Assembly (NCBI GenBank): GCA_016714225.1
Contig: JADJNS010000037.1
Coordinates: 34,368 to 98,367 of the forward strand
Reading direction: 5' to 3'
From: Archangiaceae bacterium
GTDB taxonomy: Bacteria; Myxococcota; Myxococcia; Myxococcales; Myxococcaceae
Length of the DNA stretch: 64,000 nt
Within the stretch, counting starts at the first letter, position 1. The number at the start of each line of letters is the position of its first letter. A model generated the notes under the pieces. The model made no database searches. It was not told where the DNA came from and saw only the letters and a program-made list of their open reading frames with translations. Below are positions 33,760 through 42,457 of the stretch, in pieces. The position numbers and the translations under genes are program-made.

Positions 33760-34464
33760 TCATCGCGCCGCCTCGAGCTCGAGCGCCGCCCAGTAGCCGA
33801 GCGGGTCGATCGAGATGAGCCGGCTCGGCGCAGCGGCGGCGAGCGCGCGGGTCAGCTCGAGCGCGTCGCCCGCGGCGGCCGACGGCGGGTCAGCGAAGCC
33901 CGAGTTGCCGGTGGCGCCGCGCCCCGCCTCGCGCTCGATCAGGAACATCGCCACCTGCTCGTTCTCGACGCCCTGCTCGGCGCTGCACACCAGCGCCGCG
34001 GGGCAGCGCCCGGTGGCGACCCACTCGAGGCCGCGCGCCACCGCCAGAAGGCCGCTCGCGGTGCCGGCGTTCACGGTGAGCAGCGGGCCGGTAGCGCCGA
34101 TGGCGATCGACAGCTCGCCGGCCGCGGCGGTGGGCAGGGTGTAGACGAACAGCGACGGCCCGCCGAGCGGCCAGCCCTTCGCGTCGAGCTCGGCCTGGAA
34201 CTCGCGGTCGGGCTGCGCGCACCCCGCGGCGGTGCCGAGCACCAGGCCCAGGCCCTCGATGCGCCGCTCGCCCAGCAGCGCGTTGGCGAGCTGCACCAGC
34301 TGGCGCGAGGTGGGGTGGGGGCGCCGTGCGCGGGGGTGAATCTTGCTGAGCGGCGGGGCCTCGGCCCACTCGCCGAGCCTGCCCTTCGCCGCGCCGCGCG
34401 CCGGGGCGTTCACCGCGATGCCGCCGCTCGCCCACGACACGAAGCCGGTGATGCCCGCGCTCAT
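33760..34464 (-). CDS. Short ketosynthase-like protein, Cys-less (chain-length-factor-like), copy 1
   Basis: 234 residues from ATG 34464, which overlaps the preceding ketosynthase stop (ATGA). It is a half-length ketosynthase fold with LGLVLGTAAGCAQPDREFQA, SLFVYTLPTAAAGELSIAIG and LLTVNAGTASGLLAVARGLE. Thr stands where the nucleophile Cys would be in NAGTASG, and no catalytic His region follows. Like the 31828 protein it probably pairs with its neighbour ketosynthase to shape the active-site tunnel. Sequence between the two short proteins has diverged strongly. Confidence 0.7.
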   Translation of the reverse strand: MSAGITGFVSWASGGIAVNAPARGAAKGRLGEWAEAPPLSKIHPRARRPHPTSRQLVQLANALLGERRIEGLGLVLGTAAGCAQPDREFQAELDAKGWPLGGPSLFVYTLPTAAAGELSIAIGATGPLLTVNAGTASGLLAVARGLEWVATGRCPAALVCSAEQGVENEQVAMFLIEREAGRGATGNSGFADPPSAAAGDALELTRALAAAAPSRLISIDPLGYWAALELEAAR

Positions 34465-35576
34465 GGCGCGTCTCCTGCCGAGAGCGCCAGCGAGGTGTTC
34501 ACCCCGCCGAAGCCCGCCGTGGCCACCAGGGCGGTGGGCGGCTCGTGGCGCTGGCGCTCGCGCACCGGCGCGACGGTCAACGCCGGGTCGACCTCGACCA
34601 GGTTGGTCACCGCCCACAGCTCGCGGCGGCGCAGCGCCAGGCCGCAGATCAGCGCGTCGAGCGCGCCCGCCGCCCCCAGGGTGTGGCCCACGCTGCCCTT
34701 GGCCGCGGTGAGGGGCACTCCGCGCGGGCCGAACAGCGCCTCGCAGGCCGCAGACTCCATGCGGTCGTTGTGGGGCGTGGCGGTGCCGTGGGCGTGGTAG
34801 CGGCCCACCGTCTTGGGCTCCCAGCCGGCGCGCGCCATCGCCTGGCGGCAGGCCGACTGCAGGCCCGCGCCCTTGGGGTGGGGCGCGGTCTGATCGTGCG
34901 CGTCCATCGCCAGGCCGTAGCCGTCGAGGTACGCCAGCACCTTGCGGCCGTGGGCGCGGGCCCGCTCTTCGCTCTCGAGCAAGAGCACCACCGCGGCCTC
35001 GCCCATCGACAGGCCCTTGCGCTGAGCGTCGAAGGGGCGCGCCGGCTCGGGCGAGAGCGCCTTGAGCGCGTGGAACCCCGAGTACACGAAGCGGTGCAGC
35101 GCCTCGACGCCCGCGACGATCACCTCGTCGCACTGACCGAGCTGCAGCGCGTCGAAGGCCTCGCCCAGCGCGGCGCTGCTCGAGGCACAGGCGGCGCCGA
35201 GGGTGCGCACCGGCCCTCGGGCTCCCACCCGCCGGGCGAACTCGGCGCACAGCCCGGCGAAGGGGTCATCGGTGCGGCGCTCGAGCACGTCGGCGAGGCG
35301 GCCCTTGGTGGTGCCGATCATCAGCCCCCGGCGCGCGTCGGGCTTCAGGTCGAGGCCGGCGAGCGCCTCGTCGGCGGCGAGCGACAACAGCCCGTCGGGG
35401 CGGCTGCCGGTGGTGACGACCGGCGACTCGGCGGCGAGGGTGCTGCACAGGCCGGTCGGGTCGAAGCGGGTGAGGGGGCGAACCGCGGTCTGGGCGTCGC
35501 GCAGCGCTTTTTCGAGCGCGGGAACTCCGGCTCCATGCGCGGTCACGGCTCCGGCTCTGCTGATGGCGACTCGCAT
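34461..35576 (-). CDS. Beta-ketoacyl-ACP synthase, intact active site
   Basis: 371 residues, slightly short for the family. It keeps Cys in LGAACASSSAALG, His in YHAHGTATPHND and His in KGSVGHTLGAAGAL, with C-terminal ATAGFGGVNTSLAL. The N-terminus AISRAGAVTAHGAGVP lacks the usual VVITGxG form, and the first third is more divergent than in the other synthases here. The gene is coupled to the short partner downstream (ATGA) and lies 15 bases after the PlsC-type acyltransferase. Shared DQTAPHPKGAG/HMTAPHPEGAG sequence links it to the 32577 synthase. Confidence 0.87.
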   Translation of the reverse strand: MRVAISRAGAVTAHGAGVPALEKALRDAQTAVRPLTRFDPTGLCSTLAAESPVVTTGSRPDGLLSLAADEALAGLDLKPDARRGLMIGTTKGRLADVLERRTDDPFAGLCAEFARRVGARGPVRTLGAACASSSAALGEAFDALQLGQCDEVIVAGVEALHRFVYSGFHALKALSPEPARPFDAQRKGLSMGEAAVVLLLESEERARAHGRKVLAYLDGYGLAMDAHDQTAPHPKGAGLQSACRQAMARAGWEPKTVGRYHAHGTATPHNDRMESAACEALFGPRGVPLTAAKGSVGHTLGAAGALDALICGLALRRRELWAVTNLVEVDPALTVAPVRERQRHEPPTALVATAGFGGVNTSLALSAGDAP

Positions 35577-35591
35577 GCGAAGGCGCGCTTC

Positions 35592-36359
35592 TTAGCCCAT
35601 TTCGGTCGGCTCAGAGCCCGCCGCGCACGCCGGGTCGACGCGGTAGCTCTCGGCCACCGCCTGCTGCACCGCGGCCCGCGCCCGCTGGGCGGCGGCCTTC
35701 AGGTCGGGGCCCACCTCGAACGGGTCGAGCACCTTCACCATCACCCGTTGGCCGCGCCGCTGCAGCTGGTAGCTGCTGCGCCCCTTGGGAATGATCTCCC
35801 GGGTGCCGGTGATGGCGATGGGCACCACCTTCACCCCCGCGCGCTGGGCGATGAGAAACGGCCCCTGGCGAAAGCGGTGCACCTTGCCGTCGGGCGAGCG
35901 GGTGCCTTCGGGGAACATCAGCACCGAGACGCCGCGCTCGAGCCAGCGGGTGCAGCCCTCGAGCACGCTCTGGCCGCCGTCGGACTCTCGGGCGCGCACG
36001 TAGCCCGACAGCCACAGCTGCAGGCCGATCATCGGCATGAAGAAGACGTCTTTACGCACCACGAAGGCGAAGTTGGGCAGCACCCCGAGAAAGGTGATGG
36101 TGTCGGCGACCGAGAAGTGGTTCGGGCACAGCACGTACGGCCCGCCCGACTCGAGCTTCTCGAGCCCGTAGGCGTCGACGGGCAGAAAGCGCCGCACGTA
36201 CAGCAGCACGCCCCAGCCCCACAGCCCGCTCAGGTACAGCACCACCTTGCGCTGCGGGTCGACCCACGGGTTGAAGGGGATGAAGAGAATCAACGTCGCC
36301 GACGCGACGAGGGTTCCCCACAGGCCGACCCAAACCCACAAGAGCAGTGATGCGATCAC
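35592..36359 (-). CDS. PlsC-type 1-acylglycerol-3-phosphate O-acyltransferase family protein
   Basis: 255 residues from GTG 36359. Two membrane segments at the N-terminus (about 5-28 and 38-58), then the acyltransferase motifs: H-x4-D in NHFSVAD, FPEGTRS, and VVPIAITGT. These acyltransferases move acyl chains from ACP or CoA to glycerol phosphate or other lipid acceptors. As the first gene of the minus-strand run with ketosynthases, it may load the product made by those enzymes onto a lipid, as the acyltransferases in aryl-polyene clusters do. It is divergent from the kinase gene at 36396, with 36 bases between starts. Confidence 0.87.
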   Translation of the reverse strand: MIASLLLWVWVGLWGTLVASATLILFIPFNPWVDPQRKVVLYLSGLWGWGVLLYVRRFLPVDAYGLEKLESGGPYVLCPNHFSVADTITFLGVLPNFAFVVRKDVFFMPMIGLQLWLSGYVRARESDGGQSVLEGCTRWLERGVSVLMFPEGTRSPDGKVHRFRQGPFLIAQRAGVKVVPIAITGTREIIPKGRSSYQLQRRGQRVMVKVLDPFEVGPDLKAAAQRARAAVQQAVAESYRVDPACAAGSEPTEMG

Positions 36360-36395
36360 GTGAATCTCTCGCGCGAGGGGGTAGTATCAGCCCGC

Positions 36396-38777
36396 ATGAC
36401 GGCACCCAGCGCCGCCCACAAATCCACCAGATTTCTCGGGCGATACGAGTTGATGTACCTGCTGGGCCAGGGCGGCATGGGTGAAGTTCATCTCGCGCGG
36501 CTCACCGGCGCGGCGGGCTTCGAGAAGCTGTGCATCGTCAAGACGATTCTCCCGCAGATGATGTCTGACCCGCAGTTCGTCGATCGCTTCCACCACGAGG
36601 CGAAGGTGCTGGTCCAGCTCAACCATTCGAACATCGCCCAGGTCTACGACATGGGCGACGTCGACAGCACCCTGTACATGGCCATCGAGTACGTGCCGGG
36701 GGTCGACCTGGCCAGGGTGGTCGATCGCGCCCGCGCCAGCGACTCGGCGATTCCGGTGCCGGTGGCGCTGCTGATCGGCCAGCAGATGTGCGAGGCGCTC
36801 GGCTACGCGCACCGCAAGGTGGGGGCCGACGGCGCTCCGCTCGGCCTGGTGCACCGCGACGTCTCGCCCCAGAACGTGATGGTCTCGTACGAGGGCGAGG
36901 TGAAGGTGATCGACTTCGGCCTCGCGAAGAGCTCGGCGCGCAGCAAGCACACCCTGCCTTCGACCGTGCTCGGCAAGCTGGGGTACATGAGCCCCGAGCA
37001 GGCGCGCGCCGAGAAGGTCGACCACCGCAGCGACATCTACTCGGCCGGCATCGTGGTGTGGGAGCTGCTCGCGGGGCGCCCCTTCATCAACGGCGGCACG
37101 GTGGGCGAGATGGTGGCGATGATGGCCAACCCCAAGGTGCCCCCGCTGCGCGAGCTGCGCCCCGAGGTGAGCGAGGCGGTCGAGCGGCTGGTCGTGCGCG
37201 CCCTGCAGCCCGACCCGAGCGGCCGCTACTCGCGCGCCGACGACTTCGCCCGGGCGATCAACGAGCAGCTGGTGCGCGAGAGCCTGGTGGTGGGCAGCGA
37301 AGACGTGGGCAACTACGTGCGCGCGATGTGCCCCGAAGAGTTCGCCGCCGAGCGCCAGCTGCAGTCACGGCTGTCGTCGCTGGGCCGCAAGAAGGGCACC
37401 AGCAGCAACAACGTCAACGCACCCGCGGCGGCTCCGGTGCCGATGGAGGGCACGTTCTTGCGCGCGCCCGCTTCGAGCATTGCCGCGGGAGTGATCGCCC
37501 CCACCCAGGTGCGCACGCCGCTGCCGCCCGGCTCGGGCTCGTCGCCGGCGCCGATGACCGCTGCGCAGCGTGCGATGTCGTCGGTGTTCGTCGAAGAAGT
37601 GAACGCTCAGGGGGCCACCGACCCCTCGCCGGCGTACGCCCCGGGCGCGCAGGTGGGCCAGGGCCGCAGCAACCCCGGCTTTTCCGGCCTGTCGTCGGGG
37701 CAGCTCTCGGCCGAGTACCAGGTGCCGCGCAGCAAGGGCCCGATGATGGTGGTGCTGCTGTTGGCGCTGGTCGCGCTCGCCGGCAGCGGCTACTTCGGGT
37801 GGAAGCAGTTCTTCGACAAGCCCGTCGAGCCGCTGGTGGTCGAGCCGCCTCCGCCCAAGACCGACGACGGGCCGGCGGCGGTGGCCAAGGCCGAGCCGCC
37901 CGAGAAGACCGAGCCGGAGAAAACCCAGCCCGAGAAGGCCGAGCCCGCGGCGAAGCTCGAGCGCATCGAGGTCAAGGGCCCGGTGTGGAAGATCATTCGC
38001 GACGGCGACAGGTACTACGTGCAGGTCGCCGGCAAGCCGCGGCAGCTGGAGAAGGGCGACGAGGTGAAGGTGCTGGGCCCCGAGGTCGAGAAGGGCAAGC
38101 GCGACGTCTACGGCGTCGGCTCGGTCGTCGAGACTGATCGCTCGCTGGCGCGCATTCTGGTCGACGAAGACACGGTGGTGCCGAGCAAGGCCTTCGCGAT
38201 CAAGGAGACCGGGCCGGGCAGGGTGGCGCGCGCGCAGAAGAAGGCCGCCGCGGAGGCCGCCAGGGTCGAGCCTCAAAAGTCAGAGCCGCAGAAGGGCACT
38301 GAGGTCGCCAGGGTCGAGCCGGCGAAGACCGAGCCCGCGAAGACCGAGCCGCAGAAGGTCGAGGTGGCGAAAGCCGAGCCGCAGAAGAACGAGCCGGCGC
38401 GGGTCGAGCCGGTGAAGACCGAGCAGCCGCTGGCGCGCCCCGAGCCCGCTCGGGTCGAGAAGGTCGAGGCGGTGCGCCCCGCGGCGGGCCCGCAGAAGCA
38501 GCTCAGCGGCGCGGTGGTGGTCGGCAAGTCGCAGGCGAAGGTGCACGTCTTCAACCGCAGCGACTTCGATTGGCACGCCTGCGAGCTGTGGACACCGACC
38601 CACAAGTACTTTCGCTTCGAGGGCAACGACGGCATCGCGTCGGGCGAGTCGGAGGGCGTGGCGATGAGCCGCCTGACCGACTTCACCAAGCCCGACTACC
38701 CGAAAGAGTTCGGGGCCGGCTGGGCGTTGATGCGCTGCCGCGAGGGCGCAGGCTGGCTGCAGTTCAAGGGCAACTGA
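36396..38777 (+). CDS. Transmembrane Ser/Thr protein kinase with two C-terminal periplasmic modules
   Basis: 793 residues. Kinase domain about 17-290: Gly loop LGQGGMGEVHLA, Lys in CIVKTILP, HRDVSPQNV, DFGLAKSSA and GYMSPEQAR, all consistent with an active Hanks-type kinase. A Ser/Pro-rich linker is followed by one membrane segment (about 448-470, MMVVLLLALVALAGSGYFG). Outside are module A (about 528-603: GPVWKIIRDGDRYYVQVAG, then DVYGVGSVVE), a repetitive spacer of Lys-Thr-Glu-Pro type units (for example EPAKTEPAKTEPQKVE), and module B (about 703-793: KVHVFNRSDFDWHACELWT, ending in AGWLQFKG). Both modules recur in nearby genes, suggesting sensing linked to this locus. Confidence 0.9.
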   Translation: MTAPSAAHKSTRFLGRYELMYLLGQGGMGEVHLARLTGAAGFEKLCIVKTILPQMMSDPQFVDRFHHEAKVLVQLNHSNIAQVYDMGDVDSTLYMAIEYVPGVDLARVVDRARASDSAIPVPVALLIGQQMCEALGYAHRKVGADGAPLGLVHRDVSPQNVMVSYEGEVKVIDFGLAKSSARSKHTLPSTVLGKLGYMSPEQARAEKVDHRSDIYSAGIVVWELLAGRPFINGGTVGEMVAMMANPKVPPLRELRPEVSEAVERLVVRALQPDPSGRYSRADDFARAINEQLVRESLVVGSEDVGNYVRAMCPEEFAAERQLQSRLSSLGRKKGTSSNNVNAPAAAPVPMEGTFLRAPASSIAAGVIAPTQVRTPLPPGSGSSPAPMTAAQRAMSSVFVEEVNAQGATDPSPAYAPGAQVGQGRSNPGFSGLSSGQLSAEYQVPRSKGPMMVVLLLALVALAGSGYFGWKQFFDKPVEPLVVEPPPPKTDDGPAAVAKAEPPEKTEPEKTQPEKAEPAAKLERIEVKGPVWKIIRDGDRYYVQVAGKPRQLEKGDEVKVLGPEVEKGKRDVYGVGSVVETDRSLARILVDEDTVVPSKAFAIKETGPGRVARAQKKAAAEAARVEPQKSEPQKGTEVARVEPAKTEPAKTEPQKVEVAKAEPQKNEPARVEPVKTEQPLARPEPARVEKVEAVRPAAGPQKQLSGAVVVGKSQAKVHVFNRSDFDWHACELWTPTHKYFRFEGNDGIASGESEGVAMSRLTDFTKPDYPKEFGAGWALMRCREGAGWLQFKGN

Positions 38778-38812
38778 AGAGGCCCTCAAAAACGCTGGGG
38801 CGGGCCCACACC

Positions 38813-40753
38813 GTGCCTATCGAGACGTACGGCAACTACCAGCTGGTCGAGAAGCTCGCCATCGGCGGCATGGCGCAGCTGTTTCTCGCCAAGCGGCTCA
38901 AGCCGCGCGGGCAGGAGCGCACCGTGGTGCTCAAGCGCATTCTGCCGCACCTCGCCGAAGACACCGCGTTCGTCACCATGTTTCTCGACGAGGCGCGCAT
39001 CGCGGCGCGGCTGCACCACCCCAACGTGGTCGAGATTCTCGATCTCGGCGCCGAGGGAGACAGCTACTTCATCGCGATGGAGTACATCCACGGAGAGGAT
39101 CTGCGGCGCATCGGCAAGCGCGGCATCGAGCTCCAGCGTCGCATGCCGCCACCTTTGGTGTGCCGGGTGGTCGCTCAGGCGTGCCGGGGCCTCGACTACG
39201 CGCACTGGCGCACCGACGCCCAGGGCAAGCCGCTGCGCATCGTGCACCGCGACGTGAGCCCGCAGAACATTCTGGTGGGGTTCGACGGTCAGGTGAAGGT
39301 GGTCGACTTCGGCATCGCCAAGGCGGTCGACAAGGCCACCGTCACCGCGTCGGGGGTGATCAAGGGCAAGCACGCGTACATGAGCCCCGAGCAGGCGCTG
39401 GGGCGCGACATCGATCACCGCACCGACGTCTTCGCGCTGGGCATCGTGCTCTACGAGACGCTCACCGGCACCCGGCTGTTTCGCCGCGCCACCGATCTGC
39501 AGACCTTGAAGGCGGTGAGCGAGTGCAAGGTCGAAGCGCCCTCGCGGGTGTTCGGCGGCGTGCCGGCGTCGCTCGATGCGATCATCTTGAAGGCGCTCTC
39601 GAAAGATCTCACCGTGCGCTACCAGCGGGCCGACCAGCTCGCCGCCGCGCTCGAAGAGTGGCTCGGCGATCGGCCCGACGGCTCGGCCCAGGCGCTGGGG
39701 CGCTACCTGAGCGAGCTGTTCGCCGACCGCCTCGACCAGGAGCAGCGCGAGGGAAAGTTCGTGCCCACCAAGAGCGCGGTGGGCATCGCCGCGGCGACCC
39801 GGCCGCCCAAGCCGTCGTCGAACGCGGCCACCACCTCGCTGAAGGTCGAAAAGAAGACCCTCACCTCGCACGCCGACCGGCCGCCCGGCGAGGCCGAGTC
39901 TCCGCTCGAGAACCGCGTCACCGACATCACCCCCGCCTACCGCCCGGGTGACCTCGCCGGCGTCGGCGCGCCCTCGCGGTCGCCCAAGCCGTCGAAGCCG
40001 AAGCTCCAGCGGCTCGCCGAGCCGGTTGACCCACCCACGCTGCCGCCCACGGCCGTGCCTGCAGGCGCGGTCACCCAGACCCAGCTCTACGGCGCGCTGC
40101 CGCCCGAGCCCCCCACTGCCATCGACCCACAGCAGCAGCCGACCCTCATTCAGCAGCAGCAGGCCGAGCCCCTGCGGGTGGCGAGGCCGGTGGCGCCCGA
40201 TGCACCGCCGGCTCCCGCCGAGCGCATCACCCAGGCCTCGTCGCGCTTCGACGCGCCCGACGACGAGCGCCCACGGGTCACCCAGCCGGCGCGGCGGCCG
40301 ACGCTCGCCTGGCCGTGGTGGGTCGCTGCCGCGCTCGTCGCCGGGGTGCTGGGCGCCGCCCTCACCAAGCTCTTCGTCGATCGCCAGGTGGCCGCCGTAT
40401 CTCCGGTGGCTGCCGCCCGACCGCCGGCCCCCGCGCCGGTGCCGGCGCCCGCCCCAGACACCGCCGAGCCCGCGGCGCTCAAGGTCGCGATGAAGCCGTT
40501 CAACGCGGTGCCGGTGACCGGCCCGGTGTTCGCGCTCACCCGGCGGCAGGGGCAGCTGTTCGCGTCGCTGTCGGGCGCCAGGCTCGAGGCGGGCGTGGCG
40601 CTGCGGGTGGTGGGCCCCGCGCGCTCGGGCTCGAACGCGCGCGACTTCTATGGCGTGGCGTCGGTGGTCGAGGTGAAAGAGTCCGAGGCGAGGGTGCTGT
40701 ACGAAGATCCCGACGCGCTCCCCGACGGCCTGTTCGTCACTCGCGAACAGTGA
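38813..40753 (+). CDS. Transmembrane Ser/Thr protein kinase with one C-terminal periplasmic module
   Basis: 646 residues from GTG 38813. Kinase domain about 8-275: KLAIGGMAQLFLAK, Lys in VVLKRILPHL, HRDVSPQNILVG, DFGIAKAV and AYMSPEQAL. The linker is long and rich in Pro, Gln and Lys. One membrane segment lies near 505-525 (WPWWVAAALVAGVLGAALT). The periplasmic end holds only module A (about 569-646: GPVFALTRRQGQLFASLSG, then DFYGVASVVEVKE), similar to module A of the preceding kinase. It lies 35 bases after that kinase gene and is probably cotranscribed. The natural phosphorylation targets are unknown; the PilZ gene follows. Confidence 0.9.
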   Translation: MPIETYGNYQLVEKLAIGGMAQLFLAKRLKPRGQERTVVLKRILPHLAEDTAFVTMFLDEARIAARLHHPNVVEILDLGAEGDSYFIAMEYIHGEDLRRIGKRGIELQRRMPPPLVCRVVAQACRGLDYAHWRTDAQGKPLRIVHRDVSPQNILVGFDGQVKVVDFGIAKAVDKATVTASGVIKGKHAYMSPEQALGRDIDHRTDVFALGIVLYETLTGTRLFRRATDLQTLKAVSECKVEAPSRVFGGVPASLDAIILKALSKDLTVRYQRADQLAAALEEWLGDRPDGSAQALGRYLSELFADRLDQEQREGKFVPTKSAVGIAAATRPPKPSSNAATTSLKVEKKTLTSHADRPPGEAESPLENRVTDITPAYRPGDLAGVGAPSRSPKPSKPKLQRLAEPVDPPTLPPTAVPAGAVTQTQLYGALPPEPPTAIDPQQQPTLIQQQQAEPLRVARPVAPDAPPAPAERITQASSRFDAPDDERPRVTQPARRPTLAWPWWVAAALVAGVLGAALTKLFVDRQVAAVSPVAAARPPAPAPVPAPAPDTAEPAALKVAMKPFNAVPVTGPVFALTRRQGQLFASLSGARLEAGVALRVVGPARSGSNARDFYGVASVVEVKESEARVLYEDPDALPDGLFVTREQ

Positions 40754-40805
40754 GGGCGCTGCCCAGAAACTTGCGCGCGATCTTTTTCATGAGACCGTGT
40801 TCGCC

Positions 40806-41114
40806 ATGGGAAAGCGACGCGAGCCTCGAATGTCGGTGCGGCTGCCGGTCTCGATTGAGCGCACCAACGCGGCGCTGACCGCAGATCTCTCGAACAACGG
40901 CTTCTGTCTGGAGGTGCCGTTCGCCAGCTTCTCTCCTGGCAAGGAGATCGAAGGCTACGTGCTGCTCGGCGAGAAGGAGCTCACCTTCAGGGGCAAGGTC
41001 GCCTGGTTTCAGCCCGGCAACCCGATGGCCTCGATGTGGAGCCGGGCGGGCATCACGCTCACCCGGGTTTCTCCGGGGCTGCGCGCGCTGATCTCGATGC
41101 GGCTGCGGCGCTGA
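40806..41114 (+). CDS. Single-domain PilZ protein (c-di-GMP receptor candidate)
   Basis: 102 residues from ATG 40806 (a GTG at 40797 adds three residues). The c-di-GMP motif R-x3-R appears as KRREPRMSVRLPV, and the second motif D-x-S-x-x-G as ADLSNNGFCLEV, followed by the PilZ beta barrel (GYVLLGEKELTFRGKVAWFQ). It is probably a diguanylate receptor acting by protein contact. It lies 52 bases after two Ser/Thr kinase genes and before ketosynthase genes on the other strand, so c-di-GMP may influence the kinases or the pathway. Two AAGGAG codon pairs depart from the usual AAAGAG of the neighbours. Confidence 0.88.
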   Translation: MGKRREPRMSVRLPVSIERTNAALTADLSNNGFCLEVPFASFSPGKEIEGYVLLGEKELTFRGKVAWFQPGNPMASMWSRAGITLTRVSPGLRALISMRLRR

Positions 41115-41236
41115 GCGGCCAGGCGCTCGCGCATCGGGCGACGGTTTTCGGGCTTCGACCCACCGGCTTGCGGGCCCGCATTCCGGGCGCGCGCGCGGGA
41201 ACGTTGCTGATGTAGAGCGCGGGCCGTCGCCGCTCT

Positions 41237-42457
41237 TCAGGGCGCTGCGAAGATCAGCGAGGTGTTCACTCCGCCGAAGGCGAAGTTGTTGCTCATCACC
41301 CGGGTGACGCGCTGCTCGCGTACCTCGCGCAGCAGGTTCGGCCCCGCGCAGTCGTCGGCCACCTGCTCGAGGTTGAGCGTGGGGGCGAGGAACCCGCGCT
41401 GCATCATCACCAGGCAGAACACCGTCTCGATGGCGCCGCACGCGGCCAGGGTGTGCCCGGTGTGGCCCTTGGTCGAGCTCACCGGCACCTGCGCGCCCAG
41501 CACCTCGAGGGTCGCCTGCGCTTCGACTCCGTCGCCGGTGGGCGTGCCGGTGGCGTGCGCGTTCACGTAGCCGATGTCGCCCGCCTTCAGCCCCGCCGAC
41601 TCGAGCGCCAGCGCGATGGTCTTGGACATGCCCGCGCGCGCCGGAGACGACATGTGCTCGCCGTCGCAGGTGGTGGCGAAGCCCAGCACCTCGCCCAGAA
41701 TCTCGGCGCCGCGCCGCAGGGCGTGCTCGCGCTCTTCCAGCACCACGACGCCCGCGCCCTCGGCCACCGCCAGCCCGTCGCGCCGCGCGTCGAACGGCCG
41801 CGGGGTGCGCGTGGGCGAGTCGTTGAAGGCGCGCGACGTGCCCTGCACGATGTCGAAGGTGATCGCGGTGGTCGCGTGCAGCTCTTCGCTGCCGCCGCAC
41901 AGCATCACGTCTTGCGCGCCGGCGAGAAGGGTCTCGAAGCCCTGGCCGATGGCCTGGCTCGAGCTGGCGCACGCGGCGGCGGGGCTCCACACCCGGCCTT
42001 TGCAGCCGAGCATCAGCGCCACGTTGGCCGCCGCAGAGTGCGACATCATCTGCAGGAAGGTGGTCGACTTGAGCGCTCGCACGCCCTCGGCGCGCAGGGT
42101 GTCGAAGTAGAGCTGGGTCGCCGAAGGCGCCGCCACGGTCTGGCCGATCGAAAGGCCGACCCGGCCCGAGCCCATCAGCTCGGCCGGCAGGCGCGACGAG
42201 GCCATCGCGCGGCGCGCCGCCTCGGCGGCCAGCTGCGCCACCCGGCTCATCGAGCGGCGAAACTCGCGGGGTATGGTCTTCTCGTCGAAGCCCTCGACCA
42301 CGCCGCCGACCTTGGTGTGCAGGTCGGCCCAGCTGTTCCACTCGGGCATGGCGCGAATGCCCGAGCGGCCGGTGCGCAGCGCCGTGGCGATGGTGTCGGC
42401 GTCGTTGCCGATCGGGGTGAGCGCGCCCCAGCCGGTGATCACCACGCGGCGGCTCAT
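41237..42457 (-). CDS. Beta-ketoacyl-ACP synthase (FabF/FabB group), intact active site
   Basis: 406 residues. It begins RRVVITGWGALTPIGNDAD. Triad: Cys in SPAAACASSSQAIG, His in NAHATGTPTGD, His in TKGHTGHTLAACG; C-terminus SNNFAFGGVNTSLIF. It carries CDGEHMSSPARAG, like the CDGGHLTNPDGDG of the 44426 synthase and unlike the TAPHP form of the 32-35 kb pair, so it belongs to a second ketosynthase subtype. It overlaps the FAD oxidoreductase stop (ATGA at 42454-42457) and is the last gene of the KS-FabZ-FAD-KS run. A weak AGAGCG/CGCTCT hairpin lies just past its stop (41214-41236). Confidence 0.9.
   Translation of the reverse strand: MSRRVVITGWGALTPIGNDADTIATALRTGRSGIRAMPEWNSWADLHTKVGGVVEGFDEKTIPREFRRSMSRVAQLAAEAARRAMASSRLPAELMGSGRVGLSIGQTVAAPSATQLYFDTLRAEGVRALKSTTFLQMMSHSAAANVALMLGCKGRVWSPAAACASSSQAIGQGFETLLAGAQDVMLCGGSEELHATTAITFDIVQGTSRAFNDSPTRTPRPFDARRDGLAVAEGAGVVVLEEREHALRRGAEILGEVLGFATTCDGEHMSSPARAGMSKTIALALESAGLKAGDIGYVNAHATGTPTGDGVEAQATLEVLGAQVPVSSTKGHTGHTLAACGAIETVFCLVMMQRGFLAPTLNLEQVADDCAGPNLLREVREQRVTRVMSNNFAFGGVNTSLIFAAP

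Noticed and set aside
41214..41236. AGAGCG/CGCTCT hairpin between the PilZ and ketosynthase genes as a terminator
   Set aside because: Only six pairs with no T-run; noted with the ketosynthase but not called as a feature.
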